Origin: Clostridia bacterium
Lineage (GTDB): Bacteria; Bacillota; Clostridia; HGM11327
DNA: 6,225 nucleotides
Assembly: GCA_017935525.1 (NCBI GenBank)
Contig: JAGBHJ010000112.1
Location: 1-6,225, forward strand
Direction of reading: 5' to 3'
Shown: positions 1-5,327 of the stretch, in pieces
Layout of the letters: each line of letters begins with the position of its first letter
Numbering within the stretch: position 1 is the stretch's first letter
The notes under the pieces: generated by a model
What the model was told of the DNA's origin: nothing
The model's database searches: none
The model's input: the letters and a program-made list of their open reading frames with translations, nothing else
Program-made: the position numbers and the translations under genes

Positions 1-84
1 ACGGGCACACCCGAGCAGGTGGCTCAGTGCGCAGAGAGCTACACGGGGCAGTATCTTAAAAAGGTGCTTTTTGAGAATAAATAA
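1..84 (+). CDS. uvrA: UvrA excinuclease ABC subunit A, C-terminal end (5' partial)
   Basis: Frame 1 is open from the left edge to a TAA at 82-84 and gives 27 residues, TGTPEQVAQCAESYTGQYLK followed by KVLFENK. The pattern GTPEQVA...SYTGQYLK is the conserved extreme C-terminus of UvrA, usually G-T-P-E-x-V-A-x-x-x-x-S-Y-T-G-x-Y-L. UvrA is the dimeric ABC-ATPase that recognises bulky DNA lesions and loads UvrB in nucleotide excision repair. Only this tail is present, so the ATPase and zinc domains cannot be checked. The gene is the only one on the + strand and converges on the histidine kinase gene; a possible terminator lies about 170 bases downstream. Recognition rests on a short but characteristic motif. 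Confidence 0.88.
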   Translation, partial: TGTPEQVAQCAESYTGQYLKKVLFENK

Positions 85-144
85 CAGCATTCGTGTCCGT
101 TGGATACAGAGCTTTGTACGTCTTAATTGAGGATATATCCCGCA

Positions 145-210
145 CGAGTCAAAAATAACTCGGTAGAGGCGAACCGGGTTCGCCCGCGGGCGTTCGCAGA
201 ACGCCCCTAC
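145..210. repeat. Palindromic multi-hairpin intergenic repeat (REP/MITE-like)
   Basis: Three hairpins lie almost end to end. The first is CGAGT (145-149) with ACTCG (158-162). The second is GGCGAAC (168-174) with GTTCGCC (178-184) around a CGG loop. The third is GGGCGTTC (188-195) with GAACGCCC (199-206) around a GCA loop. The second and third are enclosed by GTAG (163-166) pairing with CTAC (207-210), giving a three-way or cruciform shape. Alternatively, GTAGAGGCG (163-171) can pair with CGCCCCTAC (202-210) with one mismatch. The GC-rich block contrasts with the AT-rich surroundings. From general knowledge, elements with GTAGGGGCG-type ends are dispersed between genes in Clostridia; copy number cannot be tested in this window. 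Whether the first hairpin belongs to the element is uncertain. Confidence 0.65.
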
Positions 211-255
211 GGTTTATACTGCCTATTTTATAAAGTCAGTAGTTACAAAGAAAAG

Positions 256-290
256 AGGACGAGGATTTTCTACAAATTCTTCGTCCTTTT
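256..290. terminator. Possible bidirectional intrinsic terminator downstream of uvrA
   Basis: AGGACGAGGA (256-265) pairs with TCTTCGTCCT (278-287), including one G-T wobble, around a 12-base AT-rich loop. On the + strand it is followed by TTT at 288-290, continuing a run of four T. On the minus strand the stem is followed by CTCTTTTCTTT, which also suits termination. It lies between convergent genes, so it could end uvrA transcripts and back up the stronger terminator of the opposite operon. The distance from the uvrA stop (about 170 bases) and the short T tract lower confidence. Confidence 0.55.
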
Positions 291-354
291 CCTGTTGGTA
301 GCTCTATTCAATTTCATGCTGCTTAACCAAAAGCACCTTGTCCACTGATGCAAA

Positions 355-388
355 CACAAAAACGGCATACCTCATTGAGATATGCCGT
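355..388 (-). terminator. Intrinsic terminator of the two-component operon
   Basis: An 8-bp perfect stem is formed by ACGGCATA (362-369) and TATGCCGT (381-388). A further three pairs, CTC/GAG (371-373 with 377-379), close an ATT loop after one C-A mismatch. Read on the minus strand the stem runs into TTTTTGTGTTT, a U-rich tail. It starts 42 bases after the histidine kinase stop codon, where the operon terminator would be expected. Confidence 0.82.
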
Positions 389-430
389 CTTCTCGCAAAA
401 CTTCAGAGTATTACTCTTTTTCAAGCGTCA

Positions 431-1654
431 TTACAACGTCACCACAAACTCAACGGACTTGCCGTCCTTGCTTTCCGCCGTGACCTTGCCGTTATTTGCC
501 TCTACTATTGCCTTCGCAACAGAAAGACCTATACCGTAGCCGCCCGTTTTTGAATTTCTTGAGCTGTCAGCCCTGTAAAATCTGTCAAACAGTCTGTCCA
601 GCTTGCCTTTTTCTATTTTGTCCACAGTGTTCTTTACGATAAGCTCTGCGTGCTTACCCTGACTTCTCACGATGACCTCAATGCTGCCGCCATCGTTGGA
701 GTATTTCATGGCGTTGTCCAAGAATATGGACACCAGCTGCTTGACGGACTCCTCGTCCGCCGTAACAAACACGTCACCCTCAATATTGAGCTGAAAATGC
801 TTTTCGTTGGCAATGGCAAGAGCTTCAAAGGGTTCCGCCATGTCAAACACCGCATCGGACAAGCAGAATTCCTCTATCCTCAGCTTCAGCACGCCCTCCT
901 CCATACGGGAAAGGTACACCAAACGCTCTGTAAGCCTGCGGAGTCTGTCCGTCTGGTTTATTATGCCGGTAGTCCACTCGCTCTCCCCGCCTTCCATCTC
1001 CAATATCTCCGTATTGGCTCTGATAATTGCGATAGGAGTCTTGATCTCGTGGCTGGCATCAGTAATAAAGCTTTTTTGCTTTTCGTAGCTTTCCACAACG
1101 GGGTGCAGGGCTATCTTTGCGAATATCCGCACGAGCACATACACCACCACCCAGCCTATTGCCGCCAGGATAACCGTGGAAATACAAAAGGCATAGTACG
1201 TATCAAACTCTCTGGAGCAATCCACAAAAAGGTACAGTCTGCCGTAAACCTTGTCCACACAGCGGTATTTGTAATCCCCCGTAAAGCCTCCGTCGGAGAT
1301 CTTGTTGATGGACTCAAACACCGTGGCGATCTCGGCATCCGTCAGCATTCCCATATTGCTTCTGTTCAGCTCCACCCTGCCATCCTTGTGCTCAATAACG
1401 CTGAAATATACCACCTCGCGGGCCATATCCTTGGTAAACGTGTTCTGATTTTTGTCGAAGATGGGATAATTTCCATCAGTTGACGGGATATTCAGCTCAC
1501 CGTCGTTTTCCTCAAGAACATCCAGCCATTGGTCTATATGAACACACACGTTGTAGTAATTCCACCCGTTGATCAGCAGCACAAATGCCAGAATACCCAG
1601 GCTCATTGCCAGCATGGCAATTAAGATCAGTTTTTTCTTGAGAGCCTTTACCAT
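431..1654 (-). CDS. Sensor histidine kinase of a two-component system, HAMP-less Clostridia type
   Basis: This 407-residue membrane kinase would autophosphorylate on histidine and pass the phosphate to the regulator encoded just upstream. After a basic start (KALKKK) there is TM1 at about 9-30, an extracytoplasmic sensor of about 120 residues (33-152), and TM2 at about 155-179. Only some 15 residues separate TM2 from the dimerisation helix, so there is no HAMP domain. The H-box is FITDASHEIKTPI with His202; the N-box is LDNAMKYS with Asn314; the F-box is LFDRFYRAD (355-363); the G2 box is GGYGIGLS (371-378). The usual DxGxG adenine-binding loop is replaced by NTVDKI (342-347), a change I recall as typical of this Clostridia subfamily. 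Three cysteines (37, 132, 146) lie in the sensor. The ATG has AAAGAGG at 1661-1667, six bases ahead, and lies 19 bases after the regulator stop. The signal sensed is not evident. Confidence 0.93.
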   Translation of the reverse strand: MVKALKKKLILIAMLAMSLGILAFVLLINGWNYYNVCVHIDQWLDVLEENDGELNIPSTDGNYPIFDKNQNTFTKDMAREVVYFSVIEHKDGRVELNRSNMGMLTDAEIATVFESINKISDGGFTGDYKYRCVDKVYGRLYLFVDCSREFDTYYAFCISTVILAAIGWVVVYVLVRIFAKIALHPVVESYEKQKSFITDASHEIKTPIAIIRANTEILEMEGGESEWTTGIINQTDRLRRLTERLVYLSRMEEGVLKLRIEEFCLSDAVFDMAEPFEALAIANEKHFQLNIEGDVFVTADEESVKQLVSIFLDNAMKYSNDGGSIEVIVRSQGKHAELIVKNTVDKIEKGKLDRLFDRFYRADSSRNSKTGGYGIGLSVAKAIVEANNGKVTAESKDGKSVEFVVTL

Positions 1655-1673
1655 TGATAGCCTCTTTTGGGGA

Positions 1674-2375
1674 TCAATACATCATTATCTTCTTGGGCTC
1701 TGCCTTCTTTGTCAAAGTGTAACCTGCATTTCTGGAAGCTCTGATCTCAACGTCTGCCTCAAGAGTATTGAGCTTCTTTCTGAGGTAGGAGATATACACC
1801 CAAACGATATTGTGCTCTGCCTTGCCGTCAAATCCCCAGATCTTCTCGTAGAATCTCTCCAGCGGAATAACAACCTTGGGGTTGGAAAGGAACATTTCCA
1901 TTATCTGGAATTCCTTGTTAGCAAGCTTAATGGAGCCTGTCTCTGTAAAGAGCTCGTAAGTGCTCATATTCAAGGACAAATTGCCCACTGTAAGGATCTG
2001 CTCTGTGATAGTCTCTGTCTTTCTTCTGGAAACTGCACGAATTCTCGCCAAAAGCTCCTTAACTGCAAAGGGCTTTGTGAGATAATCGTCAGCACCTGCG
2101 TCAAGACCGTTTACTCTGTCCTCGATCTCGGACTTTGCTGTCAACAAAATAACAGGTACTGTTATACCCTTTTCTCTCATCAGCTTCAATGCTGTAATAC
2201 CGTCCATAACTGGCATCATAATATCAAGTACAACTACGTCATAAATGCCTGTCAAAGCAAAATCCAGCGCCTCCTGACCGTTTTCTACAACGTCAACAGA
2301 GTAGTGATTGTGCTTCAGGATAACCTGTAATGCTTTAGAAAGATCCTTTTCATCTTCTGCCAAAAGTATTCTCAT
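1674..2375 (-). CDS. OmpR/PhoB-family response regulator
   Basis: This 233-residue DNA-binding regulator is the partner of the kinase that follows it. The receiver domain (about 1-118) has the acidic pocket Glu7/Asp8, phospho-acceptor Asp51 in VVLDIMMPVMDG, Thr79 in VILLTAK and Lys101 in LTKPF. The winged-helix effector domain (about 126-223) carries LANKEFQIMEMFLSNP, the recognition region WVYISYLRKKL and the wing RASRNAGYTL. I chose the ATG at 2373-2375. It follows a strong AAGGTGG (2384-2390) by eight bases, whereas an in-frame GTG four codons upstream lies inside that binding site. The gene is first in a two-gene operon with a 160-bp AT-rich leader. Arginine is encoded by AGA in 10 of 11 cases by hand count, unlike prmC. 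The target genes cannot be inferred. Confidence 0.95.
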   Translation of the reverse strand: MRILLAEDEKDLSKALQVILKHNHYSVDVVENGQEALDFALTGIYDVVVLDIMMPVMDGITALKLMREKGITVPVILLTAKSEIEDRVNGLDAGADDYLTKPFAVKELLARIRAVSRRKTETITEQILTVGNLSLNMSTYELFTETGSIKLANKEFQIMEMFLSNPKVVIPLERFYEKIWGFDGKAEHNIVWVYISYLRKKLNTLEADVEIRASRNAGYTLTKKAEPKKIMMY

Positions 2376-2383
2376 TTCTGTAA

Positions 2384-2390
2384 CCACCTT
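2384..2390 (-). promoter_or_regulatory. Ribosome binding site that fixes the response regulator start
   Basis: AAGGTGG on the minus strand sits eight bases before the ATG at 2373-2375. The alternative in-frame GTG (2385-2387) is part of this Shine-Dalgarno sequence itself, so it is very unlikely to be the initiator. Confidence 0.8.
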
Positions 2391-2410
2391 ATCAATATTC
2401 TTTGATGAAA

Positions 2411-2447
2411 ATATTAAATTTCCATCACCTTAAAAACTTTGTATTAA
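2411..2447 (-). promoter_or_regulatory. Candidate promoter/regulator site upstream of the response regulator
   Basis: On the minus strand TAATAT (2411-2416) is a good -10 hexamer, about 36 bases before the start codon. No good -35 lies at 16-18 bp spacing. In its place are TTAATAC (2441-2447) and TTTTTAA (2430-2436), two AT-rich heptamers whose starts are 11 bp apart. That is the spacing of direct half-sites bound by OmpR/PhoB-type dimers. A weak -35 overlapped by such half-sites would suit an activated, self-regulated promoter. This is inference from spacing only; the region is AT-rich and chance matches are easy. Confidence 0.25.
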
Positions 2448-2456
2448 GAATAACAG

Positions 2457-2475
2457 ACACACATTAAATGTATGT
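2457..2475. promoter_or_regulatory. Imperfect palindrome in the response regulator leader
   Basis: ACACACATT (2457-2465) and AATGTATGT (2467-2475) are inverted about a central A with eight of nine positions pairing. The minus-strand word ACATACAT occurs in its right arm and again at the end of ispF, where TGTATGTATGT is seen at 2526-2536. It could be an operator or a weak hairpin in the ispF 3' region; there is no U-tract that would make it a terminator. Confidence 0.3.
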
Positions 2476-2535
2476 AAAAATTTCCCCGTTTTTCTTAATT
2501 TTTTGAGGAAAATGCATATTTTTTCTGTATGTATG

Positions 2536-3009
2536 TCATTTTTCCGTCAACAGGCACACCGCTTGGGCAATAACGCCCTCGCCCTGTCCAACAGAATCCA
2601 GTTTTTCGTTTGTTTTTGCCTTTACCGACACCGCACCGACATCGACCCCCATGACCTCTGCCAGCCTTGCTCTGATTGCCTCTATATGGGGCGCCATCTT
2701 TGGGGATTGTATTATTATGTTGGTGTCAATATTGATTATACTGTACCCTGCCTCATCTATCAGTCTGCAAGCCTCGCCCAGCAGCACCATGCTGTCAGCG
2801 CCCTTATACTTTGGGTCAGTATCGGGGAAATGCCTGCCAATGTCCCCCAATGCCGCCGCACCAAAAAGCGCATCAATAATGGCGTGGGCAAGCACGTCCG
2901 CATCGGAATGTCCCAAGAGTCCCTTTTCGTAAGGGATGTCCACTCCGCCGATTATAAGCCTTCTGTCGGGCACAAGTCTGTGCATATCGTATCCAATACC
3001 TATTCTCAT
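2536..3009 (-). CDS. ispF: 2-C-methyl-D-erythritol 2,4-cyclodiphosphate synthase
   Basis: IspF converts CDP-methylerythritol 2-phosphate to the cyclic diphosphate MEcPP with release of CMP, the fifth step of the MEP isoprenoid pathway. The protein is 157 residues, the normal length for the trimeric cytosolic enzyme. The metal ligands Asp8, His10 (GYDMHRL) and His42 are present, as is the signature HSDADVLAHAIIDALFGAAA (34-53) with catalytic His34. LGDIGRHFPDTD (54-65) and the C-terminal KAKTNEKLDSVGQGEGV (130-146) with Thr133 and Glu135 also match the family. Its ATG overlaps the ispD stop as ATGA, and a GGAGG lies 16 bases upstream, too far to act well, so translational coupling to ispD is likely. 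No clear terminator follows; the next gene is 160 bp away. Confidence 0.97.
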   Translation of the reverse strand: MRIGIGYDMHRLVPDRRLIIGGVDIPYEKGLLGHSDADVLAHAIIDALFGAAALGDIGRHFPDTDPKYKGADSMVLLGEACRLIDEAGYSIINIDTNIIIQSPKMAPHIEAIRARLAEVMGVDVGAVSVKAKTNEKLDSVGQGEGVIAQAVCLLTEK

Positions 3010-3680
3010 TTCAGCTTTTCAAAATCCTCCGGCATGGTCAGCTTTATGTTTTTTGTGCTGCCACGCGTAATATGTATCTTTGCACCGTAATGCTCCGCAA
3101 CTCCGCAGTCGTCCGTAAAGCTCAAGCCATCAGCAATAGCCTTCTTGTATGCGGACATTATCAGACCAAACTCAAACGTCTGTGGGGTCTGTGCGCAGTA
3201 AAGACAGCTTCTGTCAAGAGTTTCCTCCACTATGCCGTCCCTTACCCTTTTGACTGTGTCCGTCATTGCAACCGCAGTCAGCGCAGCGGAATACTCCTCG
3301 GCACAATCAACGGAGCCGATTATCACATCGTCCGTTACAAATGGGCGCACGCCGTCGTGTATGCACACTATGGGCAGATTACCCTCCTTGCCAAGCCTGC
3401 AAAGACCGTTAAAGACGGACTCCATCCTTTGGCTGCCGCCGGGCACGTATATCACCCTTGCATCGTTCCAAAAGCCCAGCATATAATCCCTTGCCGCCTC
3501 AAAGCCATCCCGTGGGAGCACCACCGCAATATTACCAATTGCCTCGCATTTGTAAAACGCCTCGATGGTGTAAGCCAGCACGGGCTTGCCCGCCACCTCA
3601 AAGAACTGCTTTGGTATGTCCAGTCCGCTTCTGGAGCCACTGCCCGCGGCAACTATCACCGCATCAGCACGTCTGCTCAT
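3006..3680 (-). CDS. ispD: 2-C-methyl-D-erythritol 4-phosphate cytidylyltransferase
   Basis: IspD joins MEP and CTP to give CDP-methylerythritol, the third step of the MEP pathway. The 224-residue protein has a normal length and the nucleotidyltransferase fold signatures in order. AAGSGSRSGLDIPKQF (11-26) carries the CTP-binding Arg17 and Lys24. GGSQRMESVFNGL (81-93), HDGVRPFV (108-115), LDRSCLYCAQTPQTF (155-169, Arg157 in the place of the substrate-binding arginine), TDDCGVAE (189-196) and NIKLTMPED (211-219, Lys213) follow. The start overlaps the stop of the zinc-ribbon gene as ATGA with no visible Shine-Dalgarno, and the stop overlaps the ispF start the same way. ispE, which acts between these two enzymes, is not in the window. 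The cytidylyltransferase TarI is a paralogue, but the ispF partner and complete IspD motifs favour this call. Confidence 0.95.
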   Translation of the reverse strand: MSRRADAVIVAAGSGSRSGLDIPKQFFEVAGKPVLAYTIEAFYKCEAIGNIAVVLPRDGFEAARDYMLGFWNDARVIYVPGGSQRMESVFNGLCRLGKEGNLPIVCIHDGVRPFVTDDVIIGSVDCAEEYSAALTAVAMTDTVKRVRDGIVEETLDRSCLYCAQTPQTFEFGLIMSAYKKAIADGLSFTDDCGVAEHYGAKIHITRGSTKNIKLTMPEDFEKLK

Positions 3681-4114
3681 AATCTGATGGTGTTGTCGTC
3701 GTCAGAAGTCACCTGCTCCGTTTCTGCTTCGATAGGCTCCTCAACAACTATCTCTGCCTCCTGTCTGAAGCCGCACTTGGGGCAGAAAACGGAGTCCACA
3801 GCTATCTTACTGCCGCACTTGGGGCAGATCTTGATGCCGTCAAGCTCCAATATCTTGTTCTCCTCGATCTCTATCTCTATATAAAGCTCGTCTATCTCTC
3901 GGAATATCTCGTCAAAAGAGTCGGCCTCAAATTCGCCCTTATAAATTCCGTACATTTTCTCACCAACGGAGAGCTTCATTTTTTTGATCTTGCCCTCTAT
4001 GTCCTGAATATGCTTTCTGATTGCGGACTTTTTTCTGGAAATATCAACAGACGTCTTTATATTCTTTGACGTTGTGGAAATACCGTCGCCCACCTTCTTG
4101 AAAAAATCACCCAT
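3677..4114 (-). CDS. Small coiled-coil and zinc-ribbon protein of unknown function
   Basis: This is a 145-residue hypothetical protein. The N-terminus (1-30, MGDFFKKVGDGIS...) is amphipathic and lysine-rich. Residues about 30-92 are charged and helical, probably a coiled coil (IRKHIQDIEGKIKKMK, then EIDELYIEIEIEENKI). A treble-clef or rubredoxin-like zinc ribbon follows with CPKC (97-100) and CPKC (111-114), and the tail (119-140) is strongly acidic. I recall similar small zinc-ribbon proteins in many Clostridia, none with a firm function. There is no signal peptide or membrane segment. GAAAGGA (4124-4130) lies nine bases before the ATG. It is the first gene after a strong promoter and overlaps ispD by ATGA, so it leads the ispD-ispF operon. 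A link to isoprenoid synthesis is only contextual; metal-dependent scaffolding or protein binding are equally possible. Confidence 0.85.
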   Translation of the reverse strand: MGDFFKKVGDGISTTSKNIKTSVDISRKKSAIRKHIQDIEGKIKKMKLSVGEKMYGIYKGEFEADSFDEIFREIDELYIEIEIEENKILELDGIKICPKCGSKIAVDSVFCPKCGFRQEAEIVVEEPIEAETEQVTSDDDNTIRL

Positions 4115-4157
4115 GTCAATTTATCCTTTCGTAGCCCCGTCTGCCGGGTTTTAAAAT

Positions 4158-4186
4158 ATTATAGCACATTATACTGCAAAAATCAA
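4158..4186 (-). promoter_or_regulatory. Sigma-A promoter of the zinc ribbon-ispD-ispF operon
   Basis: On the minus strand TTGATT (4181-4186) is followed, after exactly 17 bases, by TATAAT (4158-4163), a perfect -10 with an extended TGC just before it. Initiation would be expected near 4151, leaving a leader of about 37 bases that holds the GAAAGGA ribosome binding site and a small CCCG/CGGG hairpin (4136-4148). A second perfect TATAAT lies ten bases upstream (4168-4173), but its -35 position (GCTGTC) is poor. Confidence 0.8.
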
Positions 4187-4244
4187 CCCCGACAGCCGAT
4201 CTTTTTGATAAAAATTTATCGCATTTCTCGACAAAAAACGCATT

Positions 4245-5327
4245 TTACTCCATGTTTGCCATCATTTGTGCTCGCTCTGTTGATATCAGCTCGTTGAGAA
4301 CGTCATCCATGTCGCCGTCCACAAATGCGTCAATATTATACACAGTAAAATTTATTCTGTGGTCAGTCACTCTGCCCTGGGGGTAGTTGTACGTCCTTAT
4401 CTTTTCGCTTCTGTCGCCGCTGCCGATAAGGCTCCTTCTGTTCTGCGTCATCTCACTCTGCTGATCAGCTCTCATCTTGTCCAGCAAGCGGGACTTCAGC
4501 ACCTGCAACGCCTTTTCCTTGTTCTTAAGCTGGGACTTTTCGTCCTGGCAGGACACCACAAGCCCCGTTGGCAGATGGGTTATTCTTACCGCGGAATCAG
4601 TCATGTTGATGTACTGTCCGCCGTGGCCGGACGCTCTGAACGTATCTATCCTCAGCTCGTTCATGTTGATCTCAACCGAGTCTATCTCCTCAACCTCGGG
4701 CATTACAGCAACGGTTGCCGCAGACGTGTGGATCCTGCCGCCGCTTTCCGTTACGGGCACACGCTGTACCCTGTGGGCACCGCTTTCAAACTTGAGCCTC
4801 TCGTAAACGCCCTTGCCCTTTATTTCGCACACAGCCTCCTTTACTCCGCCCATGTCAGTTATATTACTGCTTATGACGGAGAACTTCCAGCCTCTGCGCT
4901 CGGAATATCTGTTGTACATTCTCATCAGCACCGCGCCAAAAAGAGCCGCCTCCTCGCCGCCCGTGCCTGCTCTTATCTCAAGGATTATATTCTTGTCATC
5001 ATCCGGGTCCTTGGGGATAAGGTATTGCAAAAGCTCCGCCTCAGCCGCCTCTATCTGCGACTTAAGCAGGTGGCATTCAGCCTCAAACATCTCCCGCATT
5101 TCCTTGTCATCTTCGGTCTGGCAGGATTCCTGTGCAAATGTCAGCTCATCACAAAGGCCCTTGTACTCTCGGAGCTTTGTGACTATCTCGTACAGCTCGG
5201 AATGCTCCTTTGTGTACTTCTGCCATTCGTCCCTTTTTTCTATTATGGACGGGTCGGATATCAACTGCTCCAGTTCCTCGTACCTTTGGAGTATCCTGTC
5301 CAGCTTTCGCTCAATAGATTCCGTCAT
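4245..5327 (-). CDS. prfA: Peptide chain release factor 1 (RF1)
   Basis: RF1 reads UAA and UAG stop codons in the ribosomal A site and triggers peptide release. The 360-residue protein has the usual length. An N-terminal coiled-coil domain (1-100) precedes the PCRF domain with LEIRAGTGGEEAALF (116-130). The stop-codon recognition tripeptide is PVT (191-193, in RVPVTESGGRIHTSAATVAV), the PxT form of RF1 rather than the SPF of RF2. The catalytic GGQ is at 236-238 within RASGHGGQYINMTDSAVR, followed by the RF1 tail with EKIRTYNYPQGRVTDHR. The residues around GGQ differ from the common AGGQHVNKT (His235, Tyr239, Met242). AAAGGAG (5333-5339) lies five bases before the ATG, which overlaps the prmC stop as TAATG. 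No convincing terminator follows. Confidence 0.97.
   Translation of the reverse strand: MTESIERKLDRILQRYEELEQLISDPSIIEKRDEWQKYTKEHSELYEIVTKLREYKGLCDELTFAQESCQTEDDKEMREMFEAECHLLKSQIEAAEAELLQYLIPKDPDDDKNIILEIRAGTGGEEAALFGAVLMRMYNRYSERRGWKFSVISSNITDMGGVKEAVCEIKGKGVYERLKFESGAHRVQRVPVTESGGRIHTSAATVAVMPEVEEIDSVEINMNELRIDTFRASGHGGQYINMTDSAVRITHLPTGLVVSCQDEKSQLKNKEKALQVLKSRLLDKMRADQQSEMTQNRRSLIGSGDRSEKIRTYNYPQGRVTDHRINFTVYNIDAFVDGDMDDVLNELISTERAQMMANME

Larger units (their letters stand above)
85..430. other. Convergent intergenic region between uvrA and the histidine kinase gene
   Basis: These 346 bases separate the tail-to-tail stops of uvrA and the sensor kinase. They hold a GC-rich multi-hairpin repeat (145-210), a possible bidirectional terminator (256-290) and a strong minus-strand terminator (355-388). 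I see no credible gene here. The open frames crossing it run through the palindromic repeat and lack a ribosome binding site. A short hairpin, AGAGT-ATT-ACTCT at 405-417 followed by TTT on the + strand, is too weak to call. Confidence 0.75.

Noticed and set aside
131..140. Perfect 10-bp palindrome GGATATATCC
   Set aside because: A single short palindrome in an untranscribed spacer, with no paired site and no gene start nearby; chance is sufficient.
127..348. A 73-codon open frame on the + strand across the uvrA-kinase spacer
   Set aside because: It begins with TTG without a ribosome binding site and its first part is a translation of the palindromic repeat. The arginine/proline-rich product is the kind of spurious protein such repeats produce.
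650..1483. A long + strand open frame opposite the histidine kinase
   Set aside because: It is antisense to a gene with complete family motifs, its product resembles no family, and no ribosome binding site precedes it.
2376..2387. An upstream GTG start for the response regulator
   Set aside because: The GTG is part of the AAGGTGG ribosome binding site. The ATG at 2373-2375 gives the classic MRILLAEDE start.
3072..3884. A 270-codon + strand open frame opposite ispD and the zinc-ribbon gene
   Set aside because: It is a mirror of the minus-strand genes, created by their codon bias. The opposite strand carries all IspD catalytic motifs.
4115..4157. Possible riboswitch in the leader of the zinc-ribbon operon
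   Set aside because: The leader from the predicted start is only about 37 bases and contains a single 4-bp hairpin, too short for a known ligand-binding RNA.
4207..4220. Perfect inverted repeat GATAAA-AA-TTTATC after prfA as a terminator
   Set aside because: The stem is mostly A/T and, in the minus-strand direction, is followed by AAAAAG and not a T tract.
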